64,000 bases of DNA from Micavibrio aeruginosavorus ARL-13. Lineage in GTDB: Bacteria; Pseudomonadota; Alphaproteobacteria; Micavibrionales; Micavibrionaceae. The notes under the pieces were generated by a model. It was given only the letters and a program-made list of their open reading frames with translations. It was not told the DNA's origin and did no database searches. Location of the stretch: contig NC_016026.1 in assembly GCF_000226315.1 (NCBI RefSeq), positions 248,001 through 312,000 of the forward strand. The letters are read 5' to 3'. Positions 16,335 through 25,854 of the stretch are shown piece by piece. The stretch's first letter is position 1; the number at the start of each line of letters is the position of its first letter. Position numbers and translations under genes: made by a program.

Positions 16335-19100
16335 TTATGGGGCCGGGGCGGGGGCGGCCGGGCCCGCTTTTTGACCTTTTTTCTCTGGTTTTACAGAGGC
16401 TTGATCGCGGCAAGCCAGAATGTCGTCATAGCTGGGCAAGAGGGCAGGCTCCGTTTCCGGCGGCACCATGATGACCACAGACGGGGCCGCATTCAGCAGA
16501 TTCTTGGCCACGCGGCGAATATCCGCCGATGTCAGGCCCTGAATCCGCCCGGTCAGCGTGTCCACGCTCAGGATCTGTCCCAGATGCAGGGCTTGTTCCC
16601 CATAGATGCCGCAGGTGTCCAGGCTGGTGGACAGCTGGGACAGGGTGGCCATTTCCATCATCGCCTTGACGCTGTCCAGTTCCAGCGCCGTGACCCGTTT
16701 GCTGAGGCCGTGCAGTTCCTTGTAGGCGAGGTTGACGATTGTGTGAATATCTTCGGCCTTGCCCATGCCGCCAATGCCAAGAACGCCCAGATTTTTCAAA
16801 CTGTCGAAATGGCACAGGACGGAACCCGGGTCGATGGTGGTGTGTTTGTCCAGCGCGACATTCAGGCGGGCGTTTGGACCGCCGGCCAGCAGGACGCTGA
16901 GCGCTTGGTAGGCGAGTTCATCCGGGTGGTTGTACGCCGCCGCATTAAAGGCAAGCTGGAAATGGCTGCGGTCCAGCCCGTCGATGCTGACGCAATCAAT
17001 CCCGCTGTGTGCGACAGGGGCGGGCAGGGCCGGAACCGGGGCGGCGGGCAACGATCCGAATTTGCGATCAATCAGCGCCACAAAATCCGCGTGTTTCACC
17101 GGACCGGCGGCGACAAAGGCCACATTGTTCGGCACATAATATTGATCACGATACGCCACCAGTTGCGCGGTGGTCAGGGCGCTGACGCTGTCAACTGTGC
17201 CAGCAACGGGGCGGCCATAGCATTGATTTTGATAAAGCTGGGTCATGGTCAGATCACGCAGGATCGATCCGGCATCCTCGGCATATTCGCCGATTTCTTC
17301 AAGGACGACATCGCGTTCCCCGGCCACGCGGATTTTGTGTCCGGATTCATCCGTGACGATGCCGCCGTTAAAGGCGCGATCGTCCAGGTTGGCTTTGAAA
17401 ATCATTTCACCGCAAATATCGACGGTTTGGTCCAGATGTTCGGGCAACAGGTCGGAAAAATCATAATTGGTGCTGTCGGTCCCGGTCATGGCGTTGCTGG
17501 ACCCGCACATTTTATCTTCGACAATCTGGTCGATGATTCCGGGGCCATAGGTGGGCGTGCCGCGGAACATCATATGTTCGATCATATGGGTGATGCCGTT
17601 GATGTCCGCTGTTTCATTATCGGACCCGACGCCGACCCAGCCGGATACGCACAGCGTGCCGCTGCGCGTGGCGGTGACCACCTTCAGTCCGTTGGGCAGA
17701 ATGGTCATTTGTGCGTCGGTGGCCAATGAGGAGCGGCGTTTTTGTGCGGCGCTGAATGCGGTCACCAGCGTATGTTCCGGGCGAACGGGGGCCGCGGGAA
17801 TATCAACCCCCTGCAATTGTTTGGCCATGGTGGCGCGGATATCATCCGGGGTTGGCATCTTGTCATGCGGGCCAACAGCGGCCAGTGCGTATTTCCCATC
17901 GCGCAGCAAAGCGGCGGCGGCGGCGCGGACGTCATCCTGTGTGACGGTGGCCAGTTTTATATCCAGCTCCTCCGGTGTCAGGATGCGGCCCGATTCCATC
18001 ACCATATAAAGATTCTGGGCACAGGCGGACGCAGCGCTTTCTTTTGACGCTTGAATGGATCGCACCATCCGTGACCGTGCGGCATCCATTGCGTCTTGTG
18101 AAAATCCGTTCCGCACCACATCGCCCAGAAGATCGATGGTGCAGTTGATAACCTCTTTGGCTTTGCCGGGGGATGTGCTGGTCTGTACGGTGAAGGCGAA
18201 ATTGTTGCCCACGGGCGTCATGGCCGCATCAATCGTGTAAACAAGGCCGCGTTTTTCGCGAATTTCCAGCGACAACGGTGCCGCCATGCCACCGGAAAAC
18301 AGCGATTCCAGCATAAAGAAACTGAAACGAGCCGGGTCATTGGCGTGGGGGGCGGGGAAGCCAAAGGTCAGGAACAATTGCTTGCCCTTGTTGTCCTGCC
18401 GCGTGTCGCCGCCAATAAAGGGCAACAAGCCGTCCGGGGTTTGTTGCATCTCTGGCGTATTCGTTACGGTCAAATCGCCAAAGCAGGATTGAACCAGACG
18501 TTCGGCCTGCGCCGGTGTGATGTCGCCGGAAAATGACACGACCATTTTGTCCGGGCGGGACAGCATTGCGGTGTGGCGTGCGCGCACCTGATCCACCGTG
18601 TATGTGGCGGCCAGGGCGTTGATTTCGTCATCGCTGGGCGTTGTCACGCCGGGTTGGATAAAGGCGGCCTTGATATATTCGTTATAGGCGGTGGCGGCGG
18701 GGTCTTTTACTTTGATGGTGGATTCTTCCATCATCTCTTGTTTGACGGTGTCCAGATCTTCGTTGTCAAAACGCGGTTCGCGGATCATGTGGGCGATGAC
18801 GCGGAAGGCATCCGGTGCAAAACGTTTCAGCGCATTGATGGTCAGGGCCGTACTGTCGCGACCCACGTGGCCATCAAACTGGCACCCCCATGATTCCAAT
18901 GTGCCGACGATTTCGCTGTAGTCCCATTCATCCGTTCCAGCCCAGAGCATTTCCTGCATCAGAACGCTCATCCCGGTCTGATCTTTGGGGTCATGAATGC
19001 GTCCTTGCCCAAAGCCGATGGCCATGCTGACCGTGCCCGTCCCGGGACGGGAATCGCAAACGCAGGTGATGCCGTTGGGCAGGCGGGTGATTTTTGTCAT
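16335..19100 (-). CDS. Double M16-family peptidase, inactive half first
   Basis: This 921-residue protein is two M16 (pitrilysin/processing peptidase) units in one chain. In the first half the zinc motif HxxEH is lost: the aligned segment is GMSVLMQEM (V46, Q49, E50 replace the ligands), while REKRGLVYT (281-289) keeps the Arg/Tyr pair that binds substrate. The second half keeps HMIEH (505-509) and a Glu-rich helix near 601 for the third zinc ligand. The layout looks like a fusion of the non-catalytic and catalytic subunits of a mitochondrial-type processing peptidase. The tail is Lys/Pro/Ala-rich. No signal peptide. ACAGGGAT precedes the start. It lies upstream of ctaB on the same strand. 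Confidence 0.88.
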   Translation of the reverse strand: MTKITRLPNGITCVCDSRPGTGTVSMAIGFGQGRIHDPKDQTGMSVLMQEMLWAGTDEWDYSEIVGTLESWGCQFDGHVGRDSTALTINALKRFAPDAFRVIAHMIREPRFDNEDLDTVKQEMMEESTIKVKDPAATAYNEYIKAAFIQPGVTTPSDDEINALAATYTVDQVRARHTAMLSRPDKMVVSFSGDITPAQAERLVQSCFGDLTVTNTPEMQQTPDGLLPFIGGDTRQDNKGKQLFLTFGFPAPHANDPARFSFFMLESLFSGGMAAPLSLEIREKRGLVYTIDAAMTPVGNNFAFTVQTSTSPGKAKEVINCTIDLLGDVVRNGFSQDAMDAARSRMVRSIQASKESAASACAQNLYMVMESGRILTPEELDIKLATVTQDDVRAAAAALLRDGKYALAAVGPHDKMPTPDDIRATMAKQLQGVDIPAAPVRPEHTLVTAFSAAQKRRSSLATDAQMTILPNGLKVVTATRSGTLCVSGWVGVGSDNETADINGITHMIEHMMFRGTPTYGPGIIDQIVEDKMCGSSNAMTGTDSTNYDFSDLLPEHLDQTVDICGEMIFKANLDDRAFNGGIVTDESGHKIRVAGERDVVLEEIGEYAEDAGSILRDLTMTQLYQNQCYGRPVAGTVDSVSALTTAQLVAYRDQYYVPNNVAFVAAGPVKHADFVALIDRKFGSLPAAPVPALPAPVAHSGIDCVSIDGLDRSHFQLAFNAAAYNHPDELAYQALSVLLAGGPNARLNVALDKHTTIDPGSVLCHFDSLKNLGVLGIGGMGKAEDIHTIVNLAYKELHGLSKRVTALELDSVKAMMEMATLSQLSTSLDTCGIYGEQALHLGQILSVDTLTGRIQGLTSADIRRVAKNLLNAAPSVVIMVPPETEPALLPSYDDILACRDQASVKPEKKGQKAGPAAPAPAP

Positions 19101-19240
19101 GTCGAGATCCCTGTTTTTACGCTTTTTATGATTATGTCTATTTGCTTAGCATGGCCGGGGGGTGGGTGCATTAAAAAATCTTTGGTGCGGTGCCGCAAAT
19201 CCGGCGTTTCGGCCAGGCGGGGATAAGGGTGCCAAAGATT

Positions 19241-19269
19241 TTGACAGCCCCGTAAAACCCCCCTACAAC
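19241..19269 (+). promoter_or_regulatory. Candidate promoter of tldD
   Basis: TTGACA (19241-19246), a 17-bp spacer and TACAAC (19264-19269), 53 bp before the tldD start. Confidence 0.5.
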
Positions 19270-19322
19270 CAAGGGGTAACCATAATCACAAGAATAAAAG
19301 AACAGGCAAGGGAGCCCAGCCG

Positions 19323-20774
19323 ATGGCCGATTACCCATTCGACGCATCCGTCAACAACCGTTTCTTCTTCGCCGCCACGGGCATGGACCCGGACGCGGTC
19401 ACCAAGATCGTGCGCAATGGCCTGGCCAAGGCCGATGGCGGAGAGCTGTATCTGCAACGCACGCAGGGCAAGTCGATTTCATGGTCTGACGGAAAACTGC
19501 AATCCAACAGCTCCTCGATGGATCAGGGATTCGGGTTCCGGTATATCGCCGGTGATGCGGTGGCCTATGCCCATTCCAACAATCTGAGCGAAAAAAGCAT
19601 CGCCAACGCCGCGCGCACCACGCGCGATATTCGCAACCATGCCGACATGATGGGCAAGATTGCCCTGCCCAGCCATGGCGCCAATCGCATTTACACGGGC
19701 GAAAGCCCGCTGGCCGACATGACCGAAGCGGCACAGATCCAACTGCTGGGTGAAATTGATGCGTATGTTCGCGCGGCGGATACCCGCATTGTTGATGTGT
19801 CGGCGGCGATTTCGACCAGCTGGGATATCGTGACGATTATCCGTCAGGACGGCACACGTCTGGACGATTTGCGTCCGATGAGCAGCCTGAACATCTCCGT
19901 CGTAGCCGAGGAAAATGGCCGTCGCGAAACGGGCCGGGGCAGCCTGTCCAGCCGGACAATTCTGACCCGCATGTTCAATGCCAAATCCTGGCATGATGTG
20001 GCCGACAAGGCGATTAAGCAGGCGCAAACCAATTTGCGCGCGATTGCCGCACCGTCGGGCGATATGCCGGTGATTGTGGCCAATGGCTGGGGCGGCGTAT
20101 TGTTGCACGAAGCGGTTGGTCATGGCCTGGAAGGCGATGCCGCCCGCAAAGGCTCGACCGTATTCAAAACCAGCATGATCGGCCAGAAAGTGGCCGCCGA
20201 TTGCGTCACCATCGTCGATCAGGGCGATTTCACCGAAGCGCGCGGATCGCTGTCCTTCGATGACGAAGGCGTGCCGACCCAACGCAACGTGCTGATCGAA
20301 AATGGCATCCTGCGCGGATATATGCAGGATACGTTGAATGCCCGCCTGATGGGTGTGGCCCCGACGGGCAATGGCCGCCGTGAAAGCTATGAACACGCGC
20401 CGATCCCGCGCATGACCACCACCTATATGGAAGGTGGGAAATACACGCTGGATGAAATGATTGAATCGGTGGATCGCGGGATTTATGCCGTCGATTTCTC
20501 CGGCGGTCAGGTCGATACGGTTAGCGGCAGCTACGTTTTCGCCTCCACCGAGGCCTATCTGATCGAAAACGGCAAAATCGTTGCTCCGGTCAAGGGTGTC
20601 ATTCTGGAAGGCAACGGCCCGAAATCCATGGGCTTGGTTGAAATGGTCGGCAACGACATGGAAATCGCCCAGAGCGGATCATGTGGCAAGGATGGCCAGT
20701 CCGTTCCGGTTGGCATTGGCCAGCCCTCCGTCAAACTGCGCGGCATCCGCGTGGGCGGGACCGAACCGTCATAA
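19323..20774 (+). CDS. tldD: Metalloprotease TldD
   Basis: This 483-residue protein is the catalytic partner of PmbA/TldE. The TldD-TldE heterodimer is a zinc protease known to trim microcin B17 and to degrade unfolded peptides and the CcdA antitoxin in E. coli. The active-site motif HEAVGHGLEGD is at 262-272 (H262, E263, H267 as ligands/catalyst), with the downstream Cys region SCGKDGQ. AGGGAG lies 8 nt before the start. PmbA is encoded convergently just downstream across a shared terminator. In alphaproteobacteria tldD is often next to the ctaC-ctaD genes; here the S41 cluster separates them. Confidence 0.94.
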   Translation: MADYPFDASVNNRFFFAATGMDPDAVTKIVRNGLAKADGGELYLQRTQGKSISWSDGKLQSNSSSMDQGFGFRYIAGDAVAYAHSNNLSEKSIANAARTTRDIRNHADMMGKIALPSHGANRIYTGESPLADMTEAAQIQLLGEIDAYVRAADTRIVDVSAAISTSWDIVTIIRQDGTRLDDLRPMSSLNISVVAEENGRRETGRGSLSSRTILTRMFNAKSWHDVADKAIKQAQTNLRAIAAPSGDMPVIVANGWGGVLLHEAVGHGLEGDAARKGSTVFKTSMIGQKVAADCVTIVDQGDFTEARGSLSFDDEGVPTQRNVLIENGILRGYMQDTLNARLMGVAPTGNGRRESYEHAPIPRMTTTYMEGGKYTLDEMIESVDRGIYAVDFSGGQVDTVSGSYVFASTEAYLIENGKIVAPVKGVILEGNGPKSMGLVEMVGNDMEIAQSGSCGKDGQSVPVGIGQPSVKLRGIRVGGTEPS

Positions 20775-20807
20775 GGCTGGGGCCGTCCTTTCCCCGTCCT
20801 CTTTATT

Positions 20808-20908
20808 CCCCCCTCCTAGAGGGAGGGGGTTAGGGGGAGGGGTTAAGAGCCGTCCTTTGTGATTGAATTTATACCCCCTCACCCAACCCTCTCCCCCTGG
20901 GAGAGGGC
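20808..20908. repeat. G/C-rich REP pair (BIME-like), copy 2
   Basis: Unit one, 20808-20842 (CCCTCCTAGAGGGAGGGGGTTAG core), and the oppositely oriented unit two, 20874-20908 (ACCCTCTCCCCCTGGGAGAGGG core), in the gap between tldD and the convergent pmbA. Same family as 848-945 and 36340-36473. Confidence 0.8.
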
Positions 20909-20933
20909 TTTTAAAAGAGGGCCAATAAACAAC

Positions 20934-20969
20934 AAAAAGCCCCACCATCATCTGGCGGGGTTTTTGTTT
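20934..20969. terminator. Bidirectional terminator between tldD and pmbA
   Basis: AAAAAGCCCC-ACCATCATCTGG-CGGGGTTTTT: stem with A-run and T-run, able to stop both convergent transcripts. Confidence 0.8.
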
Positions 20970-20986
20970 GTCTGTTGTGATTGGCT

Positions 20987-22309
20987 TTACGCGATCGTCA
21001 TGCCGTCGACGCGCAGGGTCGGGGACGACACTTTGCGTTTGAACCGGTCCAGATCATCGGCTGCGACCATGTGTTTGAACATCTCACGCAGATTTCCGGC
21101 GATGGGCACGTTGGATACGGCGAAGGCGATTTGTCCATCGCGGATCCAGAATCCTTGCGCCGCCCGGCTGTAATCGCCATTGATCAGGTTGATGCCCTGA
21201 CCCATCAGGCCCGTGACATACAGTCCGTCCTTAATATCCGCAAACATCTCGGCCAGCTTCATGCCCGGCTCGATCGTCAGGTTGGAGGCGCCGCCCGTCG
21301 GGGCCATGCCAAAATGGCGCGAATCTTTCAGGCCCATAAACACGCCGCGCAAGACACCGTTTTCAACCAATGTGCGGTTTTGCGTGGCCATGCTCAGCCC
21401 GTTATACATTTTCGACCCCAGCCCGCGCTTCAAATGCGGGTTGTCGATAATGGTGATGCCGGGTGCGAACAGTTCCGTGCCGATTTCATCCAGATTCATG
21501 AAGGTGCGTTTGTAACGCAAAACGCCACCCTGAACCGCGGAGGCAAAATGGCCCAGCAGGCCCGCTGCCATGTCCGGTGCGAACAAAACCGGATAACGGC
21601 CTGACAGCCCTTTTTGCGGGTTCAATGCCGCTGCGGCCTTGGTGCCGGCGTTGCGGCCAATTGTTGCGGCATCGGGCAGATCATTGCCATGAATGGCAAC
21701 GCCGTAATCATAATCGCGTTCCATCGCGCCATTTTCTTCGGCAATAACAACCGCATTCATGGAGTGGAAGGTGCCACGGTTGGTGAAGATCACGCCATCG
21801 GTATCCAGCGATACGGATGTGCTTTTGTGCCATGATGCGCTGCCACCTTCGGAATTGGTGATTTTTGCAACGCTCAGCGCCGCACTTTCGGCGGTGCGGG
21901 CGCGGTCCAGCATGTCACCGGCGGTGGGCACACGCGGATCATACAGATCCAGGCGGTCATTGTGACGGATTGTCGCCAGCATGGATGGGTCCAGCGGGCG
22001 GCGTTCCGGATCTTGCTCGGCCAGCTTGATCGCGGCGTGCATGGACGCAATCGCCGCATCGATGTCATCGGGGCTCAGGCTCGACAGGCTGGTGGACGCC
22101 GTTTGGTTGCCGATCCAGGCCTGCATCGACACGCCCAGGGATTCCGCCGTTTCCATCTTTTCAATCTGGCCCATGCGCACGCCCACTTCGCGGGCTTCGG
22201 ACACGCTATAGCTGGCCTCGGCATGATCCACGCCGTCGATCTTTTTGATCTTGTCCAGAATACGCGCCAGCGTATCGGTCATCTCGGTCATTTGTTTGGT
22301 GGTTTTCAT
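20987..22309 (-). CDS. pmbA: PmbA/TldE-family protein
   Basis: This 440-residue protein is the structural partner of TldD; it has the same fold but no HExxxH motif, as expected of TldE. Recognisable segments are TNSEGG, the VIAEENG-MERDYDY strand, the ALNPQKGLSGRYPVLFAP region, NGDYSRAAQGFWIRDGQI, and a C-terminal VSSPTLRVDGMTIA. The complex sits in the cytosol. Having tldD and pmbA convergent and adjacent is handy for joint function but they are not co-transcribed. Confidence 0.92.
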   Translation of the reverse strand: MKTTKQMTEMTDTLARILDKIKKIDGVDHAEASYSVSEAREVGVRMGQIEKMETAESLGVSMQAWIGNQTASTSLSSLSPDDIDAAIASMHAAIKLAEQDPERRPLDPSMLATIRHNDRLDLYDPRVPTAGDMLDRARTAESAALSVAKITNSEGGSASWHKSTSVSLDTDGVIFTNRGTFHSMNAVVIAEENGAMERDYDYGVAIHGNDLPDAATIGRNAGTKAAAALNPQKGLSGRYPVLFAPDMAAGLLGHFASAVQGGVLRYKRTFMNLDEIGTELFAPGITIIDNPHLKRGLGSKMYNGLSMATQNRTLVENGVLRGVFMGLKDSRHFGMAPTGGASNLTIEPGMKLAEMFADIKDGLYVTGLMGQGINLINGDYSRAAQGFWIRDGQIAFAVSNVPIAGNLREMFKHMVAADDLDRFKRKVSSPTLRVDGMTIA

Positions 22310-22388
22310 GTCAGGCTCCCGGTTGTTCGTCTGGCGCAGGTCACAGGCCCGCGCCGCATCATTGTTTTTCGTGTTTTTTGATGGTTTA

Positions 22389-22417
22389 GGCGTAGCATGC
22401 CCGCCCCCTTATGTCAA
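22389..22417 (-). promoter_or_regulatory. Candidate promoter of pmbA, within an inverted repeat
   Basis: On the minus strand TTGACA (22412-22417), 17 bp, TACGCC (22389-22394). An inverted repeat CGCCCCCT/AGGGGGCG (22402-22430) surrounds the -35, so it may be an operator. Confidence 0.35.
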
Positions 22418-22466
22418 AATTTAGGGGGCGGTTATGCACGATGAAATTATATTTAAAAACAACGTG

Positions 22467-24011
22467 TTAAGGATTTGGGGCGCGGGATTTGTCTGGGGCC
22501 GGGGTGTTGGGCCGGGTGATTGTATATTGGCTGTTGCGGCGCAAATGGTCGATGGCGCAAAGCAATGTTTTATCCGGCTCGCCGCTGAACAGGCGCAAAT
22601 CGTCATTGGCGATCTGGGTTTTAAAATCATCGCGGACGCGGCATGTCTGGCTGGCCTTGCGGGCGGCGATTTTGTCGGCATCGGGGTTTTTGATCATGCG
22701 GTCTTTGTCGCGTTCATGTTCTTTCAACCTCGCTTCGACCCCTTCGACTAAAATGTCGGGCATGATTCCGTACCCTTGCAAAAATGCACCAGAGGGCAGG
22801 CGGTACAACGCCGTTGTGATACGGATGGCATCATCGCGGTTCTTGTCAAAACGGCTGAGGTAAATCGGGCTTTGCACCGATCCCTTGCCATAGGATTGTG
22901 TGCCAACAATGGTGGCGCGTTTATGATCCTGCAAGGCACCGGACAGAATTTCGGCGGCAGATGCGGTCGCGTCGTTGACCAGAACGGCCAGCGGTGCCCC
23001 GTTCAGGATATCACCGCGCGTAATTTTCTCATCATAGCTGAATTTTTTATTTTCAACGGTGACCGAAACGCCAGTTTCAGAGTCAATAAAATTATTGGCA
23101 AGGCGTGCAGCCAGTGTGACCCGTCCACCGGGGTTGTTGCGTAAATCCAGAACAAATCCACGCAACGGGGTGCCGTTATGTGCCTGTTTCATTTCACGAA
23201 TGGCATCGTTGATGGTGTTGAATGATGACAAGTCGCTGAAATTACGCAGGCGAATATACCCGATATCGTTATCAATCACGTTGTAACGGACGGAGGAGAA
23301 TGTCACGACACTGCGTTTCAGGGTCATTGTTTTTTCTTCCGTTTCGCCCCTCGGTATGATGCTCAGCGTCACGGGGGTTCCCACTTCGCCCAGGATCATT
23401 TCCGCGGCTTCGTTGAATTTTCCGGCGACGCTCGTATTCTCGACTTTGGTGATAATGTCGCCGCGCTTTATGCCGGCGGCTTTGGCCGGTCCGTCATCGG
23501 CTGTGTCTTCAATCACCAAGCCACCAATGCGGTTATCGTTTTGATAAATTATGCCGATACCCTTCAAAGTGCTTTTGCCGATAATGGATTCGCGCACTTC
23601 CTCGGGTGTAACGTAATAATCATGGGGGCTGACGCGGGACAGGGCGCCAGTAATGGCGTCGATAATGATTTTTTCGTGTTCATCCTTGGAAATACCTTCG
23701 CCATCAATCAGGGCTTTGATCTGTGCGTCACTGCTGTTTGCAAGGTCGGGGCTGCGCATTTCGCGCACGTGGTCGATCGCGCCGCGGATCATGTCGTCAA
23801 TTTGTGGATTGGCGAAAGATTCTTTTGCCACGTCATCCAGCAATCTGTTCATCAAATCATATTTGAAATAGCGCGTCGGCACAGGTTCGGCGGGCGCCGT
23901 GTTTTGTGCGTTTGCAACGGGTTCTGTCGTTTCAACGGAAACGCACCCCGTGCCCAGGACACAGGAGGATGCCAAAAAAAGAGCGCAAAGCTTTTTCGCT
24001 GTGGAGGTCAT
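22467..24011 (-). CDS. S41 C-terminal processing peptidase, paralogue A
   Basis: This 514-residue exported serine protease is the last of four tandem paralogues. The N-terminal signal sequence ends in a Cys (C23), so it may be a lipoprotein, although LGTGC is not a strict lipobox. After a linker come a helical S41 N-domain with SPHDYYVTPEE, a PDZ domain (GLVIEDTADDGPAKAAGIKRG) and the S41 core with the catalytic Ser351 (in TASAAEI) and Lys376 (in SYGKGSVQ), 25 residues apart as in Prc. The C-terminal extension has two Cys (TCRVRDDF..., TLLCAIDHLRR) shared with the other three. ACAGGGAT lies before the ATG. Substrate unknown. Confidence 0.9.
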   Translation of the reverse strand: MTSTAKKLCALFLASSCVLGTGCVSVETTEPVANAQNTAPAEPVPTRYFKYDLMNRLLDDVAKESFANPQIDDMIRGAIDHVREMRSPDLANSSDAQIKALIDGEGISKDEHEKIIIDAITGALSRVSPHDYYVTPEEVRESIIGKSTLKGIGIIYQNDNRIGGLVIEDTADDGPAKAAGIKRGDIITKVENTSVAGKFNEAAEMILGEVGTPVTLSIIPRGETEEKTMTLKRSVVTFSSVRYNVIDNDIGYIRLRNFSDLSSFNTINDAIREMKQAHNGTPLRGFVLDLRNNPGGRVTLAARLANNFIDSETGVSVTVENKKFSYDEKITRGDILNGAPLAVLVNDATASAAEILSGALQDHKRATIVGTQSYGKGSVQSPIYLSRFDKNRDDAIRITTALYRLPSGAFLQGYGIMPDILVEGVEARLKEHERDKDRMIKNPDADKIAARKASQTCRVRDDFKTQIANDDLRLFSGEPDKTLLCAIDHLRRNSQYTITRPNTPAPDKSRAPNP

Positions 24012-24062
24012 TCTATGCGATATCCCTGTTTTTATTCTCGTTTTTTGTTTTGTTAGGCATGA

Positions 24063-24091
24063 CGGTAGGGCAGGGGGGCGAAGCCTGTCAA
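24063..24091 (-). promoter_or_regulatory. Candidate promoter of S41 paralogue A
   Basis: Minus strand: TTGACA (24086-24091), 17 bp, CTACCG (24063-24068), about 52 bp before the start codon. Confidence 0.5.
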
Positions 24092-24102
24092 GAAAACGAT
24101 CC

Positions 24103-24140
24103 TCGAAAAAGCAAATTCCCGGCCAAAGCCGGGGATTTGT
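24103..24140 (-). terminator. Terminator after S41 paralogue B
   Basis: On the minus strand AAATCCCCGGC-TTTG-GCCGGGAATTT followed by GCTTTTT, between paralogues B and A. Confidence 0.6.
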
Positions 24141-24180
24141 TTCGCTGTTTCAGTCATCCCCCAAGCCCCGAAGAGGGGCG

Positions 24181-25719
24181 TCAGGGTGTGGGGGCCGGAT
24201 GGGCCCCCGGATGGGCCGAGGGCAGCGGGATCGTGCGTGTATGGGTTTCCGTGCGGCGCAGATGGTCCAGCGCGCAGAGCAATGTACGGTCGGGCTGGCC
24301 GCGATAATCGCGGAAATCGGGTTTCAGGCTGGGCGCGGTCACCGTGTTTTTCAGCAGGCAATGCGCGCCGGATCGCCGCAGCGGTTTTCCCGTGCCGTTC
24401 GGATTGGCCAGCACATTGTCCAGATCGCGTTCATGATCCTGCAATAACGGCGTGACATCTTCGACCAGGATGTCGGGCGTGATGCCGATATTCTGGATCG
24501 ACGCCCCAGAGGGCAGGTAATACATGGCGGATGTGACCTTCATCGCGTCGTGGCGATCCGGCCAGATGCGGCCCAGTGAAATGCGCGTCTGCACCGATCC
24601 CTTGCCATAGGATTGAATGCCAAAGACCGTGGCGCGGTGATGGTCCTGCAACGATCCGGACACGATTTCGGCGGCGGAGGCCGATCCATCATCAATCAGG
24701 ACGCTCAGCGGTTTGCCGTCAAGCATATCGCCGGGATGCGTTTTTTCGCTGTAGGTGTAATTGCGGGCGCGCACTTCGACGCTGGGGGCGCCCGCCTTGT
24801 CGACGAAGGCATCGACCAGCATACGGGCTTCCTGCACCAAACCGCCGGGATTGCCACGCAGGTCCAGGATGTAGCCCTTCACGCGGTCCGCGCCGATGGA
24901 TTGTTCCAAGGCGGCCATGGCGTTGACCACCGCCCCGGCCGATCCGCGCGATGAAAAATCACGCAGCCGGACGTAGCCGATATCACCAATCGCTTTGGCC
25001 GCAGTGGGTGTGTATCGGTATGTGTCGCGCGTGATTGTGATGTTCTGTGGGGTGTTTTCACCCATACGGCGAATGGTCATGGTGACGGGCGTGCCCTTGT
25101 CGCCGACAATCAGGGCGCGGGCCTCCTTTGTTTTTAATCCGGCGACGGGTTTTCCATCAACCGCGGTGACGATGTCGCCGATATGCAGGCCGGATTTAAA
25201 GGCCGGGCCGTGATCAACCATATCAAAAATCACCAATCCGCCCGCCTTCTCATCCATTTCGAATGAAATGCCGATGCCTGTAACCTTGGGGCTGCCGCGC
25301 CAGAGTTGCTGGACCTCTTCCGCCGTCATATAGGCGTCGTGTGGGCTGAGGATTTTGGCCAATCCCTTGACGCCGCCGACGATCATTTTTTCGCGTGTTG
25401 CGGGATCGATGTCGGGTGCGTCGATCAGGGTGCGGATCTGATCATCGGTCTGTGTCTTATAGGAATCGCCCAATTCCGCGCGCACGCCATCAATAATGCC
25501 TGCGGCCATGGCGGATGTATCGCGCCCGACAACGGAGTAATACGACGTTGTTTTCAGCAATTCATTGAAGGGGCCGTATTTGAATGGTGGGGCTTCGGCG
25601 CTTAATGTTTGCGGGGCTTGTTCTGCGGGGGCGTTAGGCTGGGTGCTGCATCCGGCGGCGGACAGGCCGAGCGTTGCGGCAAAGAAATCCAGCGAAAGGG
25701 TTTTGGCCCGGATGCGCAT
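24181..25719 (-). CDS. S41 C-terminal processing peptidase, paralogue B
   Basis: This 512-residue protein is the second of the four tandem S41 peptidases from the left. The signal peptide ends at AAGC (C24), a possible lipidation site. The order is helical N-domain with LSPHDAYMTAEE, PDZ domain (IFDMVDHGPAFKSGLHIGD), S41 core with Ser348 (GSASAAEI) and Lys373 (SYGKGSVQ), then the shared C-terminal domain with HCLLKNT and RTLLCALDHLRR. A long Ala/Pro/His tail follows. All catalytic residues are present, so it should be active in the periplasm or on the outer membrane. It has its own promoter-like sequence and a terminator after it, so it is probably a single-gene unit. Confidence 0.9.
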   Translation of the reverse strand: MRIRAKTLSLDFFAATLGLSAAGCSTQPNAPAEQAPQTLSAEAPPFKYGPFNELLKTTSYYSVVGRDTSAMAAGIIDGVRAELGDSYKTQTDDQIRTLIDAPDIDPATREKMIVGGVKGLAKILSPHDAYMTAEEVQQLWRGSPKVTGIGISFEMDEKAGGLVIFDMVDHGPAFKSGLHIGDIVTAVDGKPVAGLKTKEARALIVGDKGTPVTMTIRRMGENTPQNITITRDTYRYTPTAAKAIGDIGYVRLRDFSSRGSAGAVVNAMAALEQSIGADRVKGYILDLRGNPGGLVQEARMLVDAFVDKAGAPSVEVRARNYTYSEKTHPGDMLDGKPLSVLIDDGSASAAEIVSGSLQDHHRATVFGIQSYGKGSVQTRISLGRIWPDRHDAMKVTSAMYYLPSGASIQNIGITPDILVEDVTPLLQDHERDLDNVLANPNGTGKPLRRSGAHCLLKNTVTAPSLKPDFRDYRGQPDRTLLCALDHLRRTETHTRTIPLPSAHPGAHPAPTP

Positions 25720-25763
25720 GTCAGTAATCCCTGTTGGTCGTTTTTAAATTTTTGTTTGTCCGA

Positions 25764-25792
25764 CCCTAGGACGCTTCGGCAAAAACTGTCAA
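25764..25792 (-). promoter_or_regulatory. Candidate promoter of S41 paralogue B
   Basis: Minus strand: TTGACA (25787-25792), 17 bp, CTAGGG (25764-25769), about 45 bp before the start codon. It begins directly after the hairpin at 25798-25822. Confidence 0.55.
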
Positions 25793-25797
25793 GAAAT

Positions 25798-25822
25798 GCT
25801 GGCCCTCAATGTGAGGGCCAGC
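25798..25822 (-). terminator. Hairpin after S41 paralogue C
   Basis: Perfect 10-bp stem GCTGGCCCTC/GAGGGCCAGC with a 5-nt loop, 33 bp after the stop of paralogue C. The T-run after it on the minus strand is weak (ATTTCTT). Confidence 0.5.
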
Positions 25823-25854
25823 GGTCTTGTATTGTTATATCAGTGTGTTGCCAG

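Noticed and set aside
16371-17729. 452-codon open frame antisense to the M16 gene
   Set aside because: Shadow of a real gene; composition and lack of motifs argue against coding.
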